Positions 22,661-30,229 of a stretch of 30,942 nt of DNA are shown here, in pieces. The stretch comes from Carnobacterium_A sp036639135. Lineage in GTDB: Bacteria > Bacillota > Bacilli > Lactobacillales > Carnobacteriaceae. A program made the position numbers and the translations under genes. The notes beneath the pieces were generated by a model. The model was given only the letters and a program-made list of their open reading frames with translations, had not been told where the DNA came from and did no database searches. Within the stretch, counting starts at the first letter, position 1. Each line of letters opens with the position of its first letter. The DNA lies in the NCBI GenBank assembly GCA_036639135.1, contig JAVWJE010000013.1, positions 1 through 30,942 of the forward strand. The letters run 5' to 3'.

Positions 22661-23566
22661 ATGCAAAAAGTTCGTAAAGCAGTGATTCCAGCTGCAGGTC
22701 TGGGTACCCGGTTTTTACCTGCTACAAAAGCAATGGCAAAGGAAATGTTGCCAATTGTTGATAAACCAACCATTCAATTTATTGTTGAAGAAGCGATTAA
22801 TTCAGGAATTGAAGATATCTTAATCGTTACAGGGAAAAGCAAACGTCCGATTGAGGATCATTTTGATTCTAACCCAGAATTAGAAGAAAACTTGAGAGCA
22901 AAAGACAAATTAGCCTTGTTAGAGTTAGTGGAAGAAACAACGGGATTGAATCTCTTTTTCGTTCGTCAATCGTATCCAAAAGGTTTAGGACACGCTGTTT
23001 TACAAGCTAAAGCATTTATTGGAAACGAACCCTTTGTTGTTATGCTTGGGGATGATTTAATGGAAGACGAAGTTCCTTTAACAAAACAATTGATTAATGG
23101 ATACGATAAATCTCATGCTTCTCATATTGCAGTAATGAAAGTACCGCATGAAGACACATCTAAATACGGAATTATTGATCCTGAAGGACAAGTAGATGAA
23201 ACAACTTATAACGTACGTAGTTTTGTGGAAAAACCAAAACCAGAAGATGCACCAAGTGACTTAGCTATTATCGGACGCTACCTATTAACACCTGAGATTT
23301 TTGATATTCTAGAAAAACAAGAACCAGGTGCTGGTGGAGAAATCCAGCTAACAGATGCTATCGATACGTTAAACAAAACGCAACGTGTTTTTGCACATGA
23401 ATTTAAAGGGCAACGCTTTGACGTTGGTGATAAATTTGGATTCTTAAAAACGAGTATTCAATATGGTTTGAAACACAATGAGGTAAAAGATGCCTTACGT
23501 GAATACATCATTGAAATAGGAAAGAAACTTGAAGAAGAAGATAAAAAACAAAAAGCAACTAACTAA
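22661..23566 (+). CDS. galU: UTP-glucose-1-phosphate uridylyltransferase
   Basis: Cytoplasmic enzyme of 301 residues that makes UDP-glucose from UTP and glucose 1-phosphate; the product feeds glycolipids, teichoic-acid glucosylation and exopolysaccharides. It has the nucleotidyltransferase loop AAGLGTRFLP (11-20) with K23, VMLGDDLMED, the VEKPKPEDAPS loop and the sugar-binding end GGEIQLTDAID and GQRFDVGDKFGFLK. The frame is open to 22595 inside gpsA, but ATG 22661 has TTGGAGG at the right distance and gives the canonical N-terminus MQKVRKAVIPAAG. Its substrate glucose 1-phosphate comes from the phosphoglucomutase at 25384. The Bacillus homologue is called gtaB. Confidence 0.95.
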   Translation: MQKVRKAVIPAAGLGTRFLPATKAMAKEMLPIVDKPTIQFIVEEAINSGIEDILIVTGKSKRPIEDHFDSNPELEENLRAKDKLALLELVEETTGLNLFFVRQSYPKGLGHAVLQAKAFIGNEPFVVMLGDDLMEDEVPLTKQLINGYDKSHASHIAVMKVPHEDTSKYGIIDPEGQVDETTYNVRSFVEKPKPEDAPSDLAIIGRYLLTPEIFDILEKQEPGAGGEIQLTDAIDTLNKTQRVFAHEFKGQRFDVGDKFGFLKTSIQYGLKHNEVKDALREYIIEIGKKLEEEDKKQKATN

Positions 23567-23584
23567 TCTGAATAAAAATGAATT

Positions 23585-23633
23585 AGCGAGAAGTTGCTCA
23601 CCAATTTAGGTGATGCGATGGAACGCTTTTTTT
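23585..23633 (+). terminator. Probable terminator after galU
   Basis: AGCG (23585-23588) pairs with CGCT (23624-23627), which runs into T7. An inner hairpin CACC/GGTG (23599-23602 and 23609-23612) lies between them. The helix is interrupted, so folding strength is uncertain. Confidence 0.45.
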
Positions 23634-23656
23634 AATGATAACTAAGCTGCGTTAAG

Positions 23657-23699
23657 AGCATAGACAGCTATATCAAACTGAGCTTGTCTATGCTATACT
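23657..23699 (+). promoter_or_regulatory. Promoter of the TPR gene overlapped by a long palindrome
   Basis: AGCATAGACA (23657-23666) has its perfect complement TGTCTATGCT at 23685-23694; with one bulged base the stem extends by GCT/AGC. The right arm ends inside an extended -10, TGCTATACT (23691-23699). No -35 is recognisable. A dyad filling the spacer suggests an operator, or an RNA hairpin from upstream read-through. Which one cannot be decided here. Confidence 0.45.
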
Positions 23700-23739
23700 T
23701 GCTTATCAAAATAAAAAGCAATAAAGAGGAGGAAGTCAG

Positions 23740-24171
23740 ATGTCAGATGTGGAACATGAAAAAGCTATAATTATCCCATTCATTCCAACTAGTGACTTTT
23801 ACTTTCAAAGAGGAATTAAAGCTTTTCAAAAAAATGATATGCCAAAGGCAAAAAAATACCTCTTACGTGCAAGCACGTTGAGTAAAAATGAAGAAGAGAG
23901 AATTTTTGCTCTTTGTCAATTAGCTATTTGTTATCAACAAACAGGTGAATTTGCAGAATCAATGGAAATATTAGATGATTTAATTCATAGTGATGGGGAC
24001 ATTTTTCCTGAAGCTTATTATTTTCAAGCCAATAACTATGCATTTCTAGATGAGTTAGAAGAAGCTTTAGAATTAGTTGTAAAATACTTGGAACTGGAAC
24101 CAGACGGTGATTTTTCTGAAGAAGCAGAGTCATTAAAACAAGTCATTGAAATAGAAATAAAAGAATTTTAA
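23740..24171 (+). CDS. Tetratricopeptide-repeat protein
   Basis: Acidic cytoplasmic protein of 143 residues, with no signal peptide or membrane span. After an N-terminal stretch MSDVEHEKAIIIPFIPT it has about three TPR-like helix pairs: YFQRGIKAFQKNDMPKAKKYLLRA, FALCQLAICYQQTGEFAESMEILDDL and AYYFQANNYAFLDELEEALELVVKYLEL. The start is ATG 23740 behind GAGGAGG. Its place just before trxB recalls the TPR gene yvcD of Bacillus, which is much longer as I remember it; this may be a reduced form. Function unknown; TPRs usually mediate protein contacts. Confidence 0.75.
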   Translation: MSDVEHEKAIIIPFIPTSDFYFQRGIKAFQKNDMPKAKKYLLRASTLSKNEEERIFALCQLAICYQQTGEFAESMEILDDLIHSDGDIFPEAYYFQANNYAFLDELEEALELVVKYLELEPDGDFSEEAESLKQVIEIEIKEF

Positions 24172-24267
24172 AATTTAACTTTTATTTAGTAAGTAATACA
24201 AATGGAAGTTTCTTATTATACAGTGTAGAATGAATGATAAAATGAATAAGTTTAAAGGAGATATACT

Positions 24268-25233
24268 ATGGCTATTGAAACAACCGAAAAATTTTATGAT
24301 GTGATTATTATTGGGGCTGGGCCTGGTGGTTTAACAGCGGCTCTTTATGCATCACGTTCTAATTTAAGTACCTTGATAATAGAGCGCGGGGTACCAGGCG
24401 GTCAAATGATGAACACTGCTGAAGTAGAGAATTATTCTGGATTTAGTAGCATTAAAGGACCTGAACTTTCCGAAAACATGTATGAAGGTGCAATACGTTT
24501 TGGAGCAGAGCACATTTATGGCGATGTTAAAGAAATAATTGACAGCCGTGAGTATAAAACAGTGCTATCAGGAAAAAAAGAATACAAAGCGAAGGCAATT
24601 GTGATTGCAACAGGTGCTGAACACCGTAAATTGGGTGCTGATGGAGAAGCTCAATACAATGGCCGTGGTGTTTCTTATTGTGCGGTTTGTGATGGGGCCT
24701 TTTTTAGAAACAAACATTTAATGGTAATCGGTGGTGGAGACTCTGCTGTAGAAGAAGGCACCTATTTAACCCAATTTGCTGAAAAAGTAACCATTGTTCA
24801 CAGACGTGATGAATTAAGAGCTCAGAAAATACTTCAAGAACGTGCATTTAAAAATGAAAAAGTAGACTTTATTTGGAATGCTACTGCTGAAACAATTTTT
24901 GGAGACGACATGAAAGTTACAGGTTTAAAATTGAAAGATACCAAAACAGGAGAATTTAGAGACGTTTCTGCTGATGGTGTTTTCATTTATGTCGGTATTT
25001 TGCCAAACTCAAACCAATTTAAAAATTTAGGTATCACTGATCAGGAAGGTTGGATCATCACAAACGAGCGGATGGAAACAGCCATTCCTGGAATATTTGC
25101 AGTTGGGGATGTTCGCTTAACACCTTTACGCCAAATAGCAACCGCTGTTGGAGATGGTAGTTTAGCTGGAGACAATGTTTTCCATTATATCGAAAGATTG
25201 AATGAATCTTTAGAAGCTGAAAAAATAAATTAG
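24268..25233 (+). CDS. trxB: Thioredoxin reductase (NADPH)
   Basis: FAD-dependent reductase of 321 residues that passes electrons from NADPH to thioredoxin. It has the FAD loop GAGPGG (16-21), IATGAEHRKLG, the redox-active pair C138-A-V-C141 in SYCAVCDG, NADPH loop GGGDSA (155-160) with HRRDELRA following, and the second FAD block GIFAVGDVR. These are the residues of a true NADPH-type enzyme. The start is ATG 24268 behind AAAGGAG. The 96 bp upstream contain only AT-rich sequence with several -10-like hexamers and no clear promoter. A terminator follows. Confidence 0.95.
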   Translation: MAIETTEKFYDVIIIGAGPGGLTAALYASRSNLSTLIIERGVPGGQMMNTAEVENYSGFSSIKGPELSENMYEGAIRFGAEHIYGDVKEIIDSREYKTVLSGKKEYKAKAIVIATGAEHRKLGADGEAQYNGRGVSYCAVCDGAFFRNKHLMVIGGGDSAVEEGTYLTQFAEKVTIVHRRDELRAQKILQERAFKNEKVDFIWNATAETIFGDDMKVTGLKLKDTKTGEFRDVSADGVFIYVGILPNSNQFKNLGITDQEGWIITNERMETAIPGIFAVGDVRLTPLRQIATAVGDGSLAGDNVFHYIERLNESLEAEKIN

Positions 25234-25242
25234 TTCAATCTT

Positions 25243-25288
25243 AAAAAGCAAAAGGCTAGGATGCAATCTTAAACCTCTTGCTTTTTTT
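25243..25288 (+). terminator. Intrinsic terminator after trxB
   Basis: AAAAAGCAAAAGG (25243-25255) pairs with CCTCTTGCTTTTT (from 25274), with one A-C mismatch and an 18-base loop, followed by T residues. Confidence 0.8.
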
Positions 25289-25301
25289 GCGATGTATTTT
25301 A

Positions 25302-25330
25302 ATGAAAGAAGATGAGAAAAATGGTATACT
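25302..25330 (+). promoter_or_regulatory. Promoter of pgcA
   Basis: ATGAAA (25302-25307) and TATACT (25325-25330) are separated by 17 bp, with TGG directly before the -10 making it an extended -10. The gene starts 54 bp downstream. Confidence 0.6.
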
Positions 25331-25383
25331 TGCAAAAAGAGCAATTTAAACGTTTTCTATAAAATTGTAAAGGATGATTAAAT

Positions 25384-27111
25384 ATGACTTGGGAACAAAC
25401 TTATGAAATTTGGGACAATTATGAACCATTAGAAGAAACGTTAAAGATTGAGTTACTTAGTTTAAAAGAACATACTCATAAATTAGAAGATGCGTTTTAT
25501 GCTCCTCTAGAATTTGGTACTGCTGGAATGCGTGGGATAATCGGCGTTGGAATTAATCGTATGAATCAATATACGATTCGTCAAGCCACAGAAGGCTTAG
25601 CTTTATTTATGGATAGTTTAGGAGATGAAACGAAAAAAAGAGGTGTCGCAATTGCTTATGATTCAAGACACCAATCTCCAGAGTTTGCCATGGAAGCTGC
25701 AAAAACTTTAGGTGCTCATAACATTCCTTCCTTCGTTTTTGAAAGTTTGCGCCCTACTCCAGAATTATCATTTGCTGTTCGTCAGTTAAATGCCTATGCT
25801 GGAATCATGATTACAGCTAGTCACAACCCAGCAGCCTATAATGGATATAAAGTATATGGTGAAGATGGTGGACAAATGCCTCCTAAAGAAGCAGATGCTT
25901 TAACTTCTTACGTGAGAAACGTCGAAAATAGTTTAACGGTTGCTGTAATGCCAGAAGATGAGTTGAAAACTAAAGGGCTCTTAACTATTCTAGGTGAAGA
26001 TATGGATCAATTGTATCTTGAACAAGTGAAGACAGTAAATATCAATCATGAATTGATTGAAAAAATGAGTGACAAAATGAAATTGGTTTTTACACCCTTA
26101 CATGGTACAGGTCAAATGTTAGGAGAACGAGCGTTAACTAATGCAGGGTTTAAAGGGATTACGGTAGTTCCGGAACAAGCCGTTCCTGACCCGGATTTTT
26201 CTACAGTGAAATCACCCAATCCAGAAGATCCAGCCGCTTTTGAATATGCTCTTCGCTTGGGAAAAGAAATCGATGCAGATCTTTTAGTTGCAACAGATCC
26301 TGATGCAGACCGTTTAGGAATAGCTGTCAAAACAACTGTTGGCAATTACGAAGTTTTAACTGGGAATCAAATTGCTAGTTTAATGCTTTATTACTTGCTA
26401 ACGGTTCAAAGAGAGAAAGGCCTATCACCTGTGGATGGAGTCGTATTAAAATCAATTGTTTCTAGTGAATTACCAACAGCAATTGCAGAAAAATTTGGAG
26501 TGAAGATGGTTGATGTTTTGACTGGTTTTAAATTTATTGCAGAAAAAATTAAGCAGTATGAAGCTGATAATGGCCAAACATTCTTATTCGGTTTTGAAGA
26601 AAGCTATGGTTATTTAGTTAAACCATTTGTTCGCGATAAAGATGCTATTCAAGCTCTAGTTTTAATCGCTGAAGTTGCAGCTTATTATAAAGAACAAGAT
26701 AAAACACTTTATGATGGTCTTCAAGATATTTACCATGAATTTGGGCATTATCAAGAAAAAACAATTTCTATTACTATGGATGGTATAGAAGGTGCTGGGA
26801 AGATTAAAGAGTTAATCGCTAAGTTCAGAAAAGAATCTCCAAGAGAATTTGCTGGAATTAGTGTAGAGTGCGTGGAAGATTTTGAAATGAGAGAACGCAC
26901 ATACAAAGATGGAACAAAAGAAACAATTAATATGCCTTCATCTAACGTATTGAAGTACAAAATGGTAGATGGCAGTTGGTTAGCTATTCGACCTTCAGGC
27001 ACAGAGCCAAAAATAAAATTCTATATTGGAACTTTTGCAACTTCTGCTAGCGAAGCAAACAGAAAGTTAGGAGATTTTGAAGCAACAATTGAAATCGTAG
27101 TAAAAGCCTAA
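25384..27111 (+). CDS. pgcA: Phosphoglucomutase/phosphomannomutase (alpha-PGM, PgcA type)
   Basis: Cytoplasmic mutase of 575 residues that interconverts glucose 6-phosphate and glucose 1-phosphate, linking glycolysis to UDP-glucose made by GalU. It has the N-terminal block FGTAGMRGIIG, the catalytic serine S146 in ITASHNPAAYNGYK, the metal loop DPDADRLG, the sugar loop GFEESYGYLV and the phosphate-binding loop RPSGTEPKIKFY. The length and the N-terminal extension before FGTAG fit the Bacillus PgcA/YhxB branch, not the shorter GlmM enzymes. The start is ATG 25384 behind AAAGGATG. It is flanked by its own promoter and terminator, so it is probably monocistronic. Confidence 0.92.
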   Translation: MTWEQTYEIWDNYEPLEETLKIELLSLKEHTHKLEDAFYAPLEFGTAGMRGIIGVGINRMNQYTIRQATEGLALFMDSLGDETKKRGVAIAYDSRHQSPEFAMEAAKTLGAHNIPSFVFESLRPTPELSFAVRQLNAYAGIMITASHNPAAYNGYKVYGEDGGQMPPKEADALTSYVRNVENSLTVAVMPEDELKTKGLLTILGEDMDQLYLEQVKTVNINHELIEKMSDKMKLVFTPLHGTGQMLGERALTNAGFKGITVVPEQAVPDPDFSTVKSPNPEDPAAFEYALRLGKEIDADLLVATDPDADRLGIAVKTTVGNYEVLTGNQIASLMLYYLLTVQREKGLSPVDGVVLKSIVSSELPTAIAEKFGVKMVDVLTGFKFIAEKIKQYEADNGQTFLFGFEESYGYLVKPFVRDKDAIQALVLIAEVAAYYKEQDKTLYDGLQDIYHEFGHYQEKTISITMDGIEGAGKIKELIAKFRKESPREFAGISVECVEDFEMRERTYKDGTKETINMPSSNVLKYKMVDGSWLAIRPSGTEPKIKFYIGTFATSASEANRKLGDFEATIEIVVKA

Positions 27112-27116
27112 TTTGC

Positions 27117-27159
27117 ATAAAAGCCATGACGAGCCGCTTTGCTTGTCGTGGCTTTTATC
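27117..27159 (+). terminator. Intrinsic terminator after pgcA
   Basis: ATAAAAGCCATGAC (27117-27130) pairs with GTCGTGGCTTTTAT (27145-27158) with one G-U pair and a 14-base loop. The T tract is short but the stem is strong. Confidence 0.72.
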
Positions 27160-27190
27160 TATTGGTAAAAGGATAAAGTAGAAACTTACC

Positions 27191-27219
27191 TATACATGAC
27201 ACACCCGGAGTGTTATAAT
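27191..27219 (+). promoter_or_regulatory. Promoter of the rapZ-yvcK-whiA operon
   Basis: TATACA (27191-27196, 4/6) and a perfect TATAAT (27214-27219) are separated by exactly 17 bp, with TG at 27211-27212 forming an extended -10. This is the strongest sigma-A-type promoter in the window. The rapZ start lies 45 bp downstream. Confidence 0.7.
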
Positions 27220-27264
27220 GGTGTTAGTGCTCATAGAATGACAACTCGAAGGAGAGTGCCAATA

Positions 27265-28155
27265 ATGGTAGAAAATTTAGAATTAGTAATTATTACAGGT
27301 ATGAGTGGTGCAGGTAAAACAGTAGCCATGCAGAGTTTTGAAGACATGGGCTATTTTTGTATAGATAATATGCCTCCTAGTTTATTGCCGAAATTTTGGG
27401 AATTAGTGAGAGAATCTGGGAAATTAACTAAAATTGCGTTAGTCATTGATTTACGTTCACGTGCATTTTTTGATGAAATTATTTCAGCACTAGAAGGTAT
27501 GGATAATACTACGTTTATCACAACAAAAATATTATTTTTAGAAGCAGATGATGAAGAATTGGTTTCTCGTTACAAAGAAACAAGAAGAACTCATCCTCTA
27601 GCAATGAATGATCGAGTGATAGAAGGAATTAAAAAAGAACGTGAACTGCTTAATGAGATTAAAGGGCGTGCTCAAAAGGTTATCAATACAAGTCACTTAA
27701 CTCCTCGGAAACTAAGAGAAGAAATTCAAACAACTTTTAACGAAAAAGCAGGAGCAGATTTATTTCGTATTGAATTGGTTTCATTTGGCTTTAAGTATGG
27801 TCTGCCTATTGATGCTGATGTCGTCATGGATGTTCGCTTTTTACCGAACCCACATTATATTGATGACTTAAGACCGTTAACAGGTGTGGATAAGCCTGTG
27901 TATGACTACGTAATGAAGCAACCTGAAACGGAAGTTTTTTATCGCAAATTTACTGAATTATTAGACATTATTTTACCAGGTTATAAAAAAGAAGGAAAAA
28001 ATAACGTAACCATTGCGATAGGGTGTACAGGTGGAAAACACCGTTCAGTAGCTCTTACAGAACGTATTGGACAAAAAATTACAACTGATGGATATCCGGT
28101 TCATATTACTCATCGGGATAAAGATAAAATTAAAGAAACGGTTAATCGATCATGA
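27265..28155 (+). CDS. rapZ: RNase adapter / nucleotide-binding protein RapZ (YvcJ)
   Basis: P-loop protein of 296 residues. The Walker A loop is GMSGAGKTVAMQSFEDMGYFCIDNMP, a hallmark of the family. The C-terminal domain has DVRFLPNPHY and the conserved CTGGKHRSVALTERI block. In enterobacteria RapZ guides decay of the glmZ RNA; in Bacillus the homologue YvcJ binds and hydrolyses nucleotides and affects competence, so the Gram-positive role is less clear. The frame extends upstream to 27196, through the -10 region, but ATG 27265 behind AAGGAG gives the usual N-terminus. It overlaps yvcK by 4 bp (ATGA). The order rapZ-yvcK-whiA is conserved across Firmicutes and Actinobacteria. Confidence 0.94.
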   Translation: MVENLELVIITGMSGAGKTVAMQSFEDMGYFCIDNMPPSLLPKFWELVRESGKLTKIALVIDLRSRAFFDEIISALEGMDNTTFITTKILFLEADDEELVSRYKETRRTHPLAMNDRVIEGIKKERELLNEIKGRAQKVINTSHLTPRKLREEIQTTFNEKAGADLFRIELVSFGFKYGLPIDADVVMDVRFLPNPHYIDDLRPLTGVDKPVYDYVMKQPETEVFYRKFTELLDIILPGYKKEGKNNVTIAIGCTGGKHRSVALTERIGQKITTDGYPVHITHRDKDKIKETVNRS

Positions 28156-29165
28156 TCAGTGAAAAAAAAATAAGAAAACCCAAAATAGTAGTAATAGGTG
28201 GGGGAACCGGCTTACCTGTTATTTTAAAAGGGTTGAAAGCAAAACAAGCAGATGTAACAGCTATTGTCACCGTTGCAGATGATGGAGGCAGTAGTGGTTC
28301 TTTGCGTAATTATGCTAATGTCGTTCCTCCAGGAGATATTAGAAATGTTTTGGTTGCTTTATCTAATCTTCCTGAACAGCATAAAAATATTTTTCAATAT
28401 CGGTTTGATACGGCGGATAATTTTTTAGCTGGTCATTCTATTGGGAATTTAATCATAGCAGCTATGGCAGAAATGCAAGGCAATATTTTTGAAGCTATTC
28501 AAACTTTAGCAGAAATGATGGACGTTGATGGACACGTTTATCCTGCTGCGGAAGAACCTTTAATTTTGCATGCAATGTTTGAAGATGGATCAATCATTGA
28601 CGGAGAATCAAAAATTGTAAAAGCGTGTAAGAAAATAAAAAAAGTTTATGTCACAGCTAATGAAGACAATCATGAAGTAAAAGCATCACGAGAAGTGATA
28701 AATGCTATTCATGAAGCAGATATGGTTGTCTTAGGCCCAGGTAGTTTGTTTACGAGTATCTTACCTAATCTAATGATTGGTGATTTAGGTAAAGCTGTAG
28801 TCGATACAAAAGCTGAGGTTGTTTATATTTGTAACATCATGACTCAGCAAGGTGAAACAGAAAACTTTACTGATTCAGATCACGTGAGTGTATTGCACAA
28901 GCATTTAGGAAAGAAATTTATCGATACAGTATTGGTTAATACCGAATACGTACCGAATGATTATGTGAATCATGTGAAATATGATGAGTACTTAGTACAA
29001 GTTGCGCATAATTTTACAGGCCTATCTAGAGAAGTTCCACGTGTCATTTCAGATAATTTCCTTTTATTTAGAGATGAAGGGGTTTTTCACGATGGAGATA
29101 AAGTAGTAGAAGAGTTGTTTAGATTGGCTTCTGAGAGAAATCGCATCCGCTATGCTAGAGCCTAG
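28152..29165 (+). CDS. yvcK: Gluconeogenesis factor YvcK (CofD-like)
   Basis: Rossmann-like protein of 337 residues related to CofD. It has the family's N-terminal loop VVIGGGTGLPVILKGLK, VTVADDGGSSGSLR, PPGDIRNVLVALS and GHSIGNLIIAAM, then VLGPGSLFTSILPNLM and CNIMTQQGET. In Bacillus and Listeria YvcK binds UDP-GlcNAc and is needed for growth on gluconeogenic carbon sources and for normal cell-wall synthesis. The start ATG 28152 overlaps rapZ. No ribosome-binding site of its own stands out, so translation is probably coupled. Confidence 0.94.
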   Translation: MISEKKIRKPKIVVIGGGTGLPVILKGLKAKQADVTAIVTVADDGGSSGSLRNYANVVPPGDIRNVLVALSNLPEQHKNIFQYRFDTADNFLAGHSIGNLIIAAMAEMQGNIFEAIQTLAEMMDVDGHVYPAAEEPLILHAMFEDGSIIDGESKIVKACKKIKKVYVTANEDNHEVKASREVINAIHEADMVVLGPGSLFTSILPNLMIGDLGKAVVDTKAEVVYICNIMTQQGETENFTDSDHVSVLHKHLGKKFIDTVLVNTEYVPNDYVNHVKYDEYLVQVAHNFTGLSREVPRVISDNFLLFRDEGVFHDGDKVVEELFRLASERNRIRYARA

Positions 29166-29202
29166 TTGAATTTTTAATGAAAAGGTAAAGGAGGTGGATG
29201 AA

Positions 29203-30159
29203 ATGTCTTATGCTTCAGATGTAAAAAAAGAACTAACTCAACTAGAAGTTCATCGAGAACATGCTAGGGCAGAATTGGCAGCACTCATTCGGATGAATGG
29301 AACAGTGAGTTTGGTAAATAAAAAATTCGTGTTGAATATTCAAACAGAAAACGCCGCTATCGCGAGAAGGATTTATGTCCTCTTAAAAGACCATTTTTCT
29401 GTTGAAAGTGAATTATTGGTTCGACGAAAAATGAAATTGAAGAAAAATAATGTTTACATTGTTCGATTAAAACGAGGGACACAAAAAGTATTATCTGATT
29501 TATCTATTATGGACGGAATGATTATACACAGCCATGTTCCAGAGGAAATCATGACAAACTCACAAAAAATGCGTTCTTACTTAAGAGGCTCTTTTTTAGC
29601 AGGTGGATCCGTTAATAATCCAGAGACTAGTCGCTACCATTTAGAAATTTATTCTAACTATGCGGAACACAATGATGATATTTGTCAGATGATGAATTAC
29701 TTTAATATGAATGCTCGAACACTAGAAAGACGCAATGGATTCATTACTTATTTAAAAGAGGGTGAAAAGATAGCCGATTTCTTAGCGCTGATAGGTGCTA
29801 CAAGTGGGATGTTAAAATTTGAAGATGTACGAATTGTTCGAGATATGAGAAACTCTGTTAATCGGTTAGTGAATTGTGAAAATGCCAATTTAAATAAAAC
29901 GATTGATGCAGCTGGCAAACAAATAGAAAGTATTAAATACATTGATGACGTGATGGGATTAGACAAACTACCAGTTAAATTGCAAGAAATTGCGCTGGTA
30001 CGACTTCAATCGCCGGAGGTTTCTTTGAAGGAACTAGGAGAAATGATTCCTAGTGGCCAAATTAGTAAGTCAGGCATTAACCACCGTCTGCGTAGATTAA
30101 ATGAGATAGCAGAACAATTAAGAACAGAAAACACGTTAAAAAGTAATAGTACATTTTAA
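29203..30159 (+). CDS. whiA: DNA-binding protein WhiA
   Basis: Protein of 318 residues combining an N-terminal degenerate LAGLIDADG homing-endonuclease fold (SYASDVKKELTQL to about 200, with RGSFLAGGSVNNPETSRYHLEI) and a C-terminal helix-turn-helix (about 235-310, with RLQSPEVSLKELGEMIP, SGQISKSGINHRLRRLNEIA). Catalytic acidic residues of active homing enzymes are not evident, as in other WhiA proteins. In Bacillus it binds DNA and affects chromosome segregation and division; in Streptomyces it is a sporulation regulator. The frame reaches back to 29194, but ATG 29203 has AAAGGAGGTG at the right distance. It is the last gene of the rapZ operon. Confidence 0.94.
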   Translation: MSYASDVKKELTQLEVHREHARAELAALIRMNGTVSLVNKKFVLNIQTENAAIARRIYVLLKDHFSVESELLVRRKMKLKKNNVYIVRLKRGTQKVLSDLSIMDGMIIHSHVPEEIMTNSQKMRSYLRGSFLAGGSVNNPETSRYHLEIYSNYAEHNDDICQMMNYFNMNARTLERRNGFITYLKEGEKIADFLALIGATSGMLKFEDVRIVRDMRNSVNRLVNCENANLNKTIDAAGKQIESIKYIDDVMGLDKLPVKLQEIALVRLQSPEVSLKELGEMIPSGQISKSGINHRLRRLNEIAEQLRTENTLKSNSTF

Positions 30160-30164
30160 AAAAC

Positions 30165-30210
30165 AAAAAATCCCTCAAAAGCAGTTAACAGTGCTCTTGA
30201 GGGATTTTTT
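30165..30210. terminator. Bidirectional terminator between whiA and rpoN
   Basis: AAAAAATCCCTCAA (30165-30178) pairs with TTGAGGGATTTTTT (30197-30210), and GCA/TGC pair inside. The A tract on one side and T tract on the other let it end both convergent genes. Confidence 0.88.
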
Positions 30211-30229
30211 TAGCATGATAAAAAAAATA

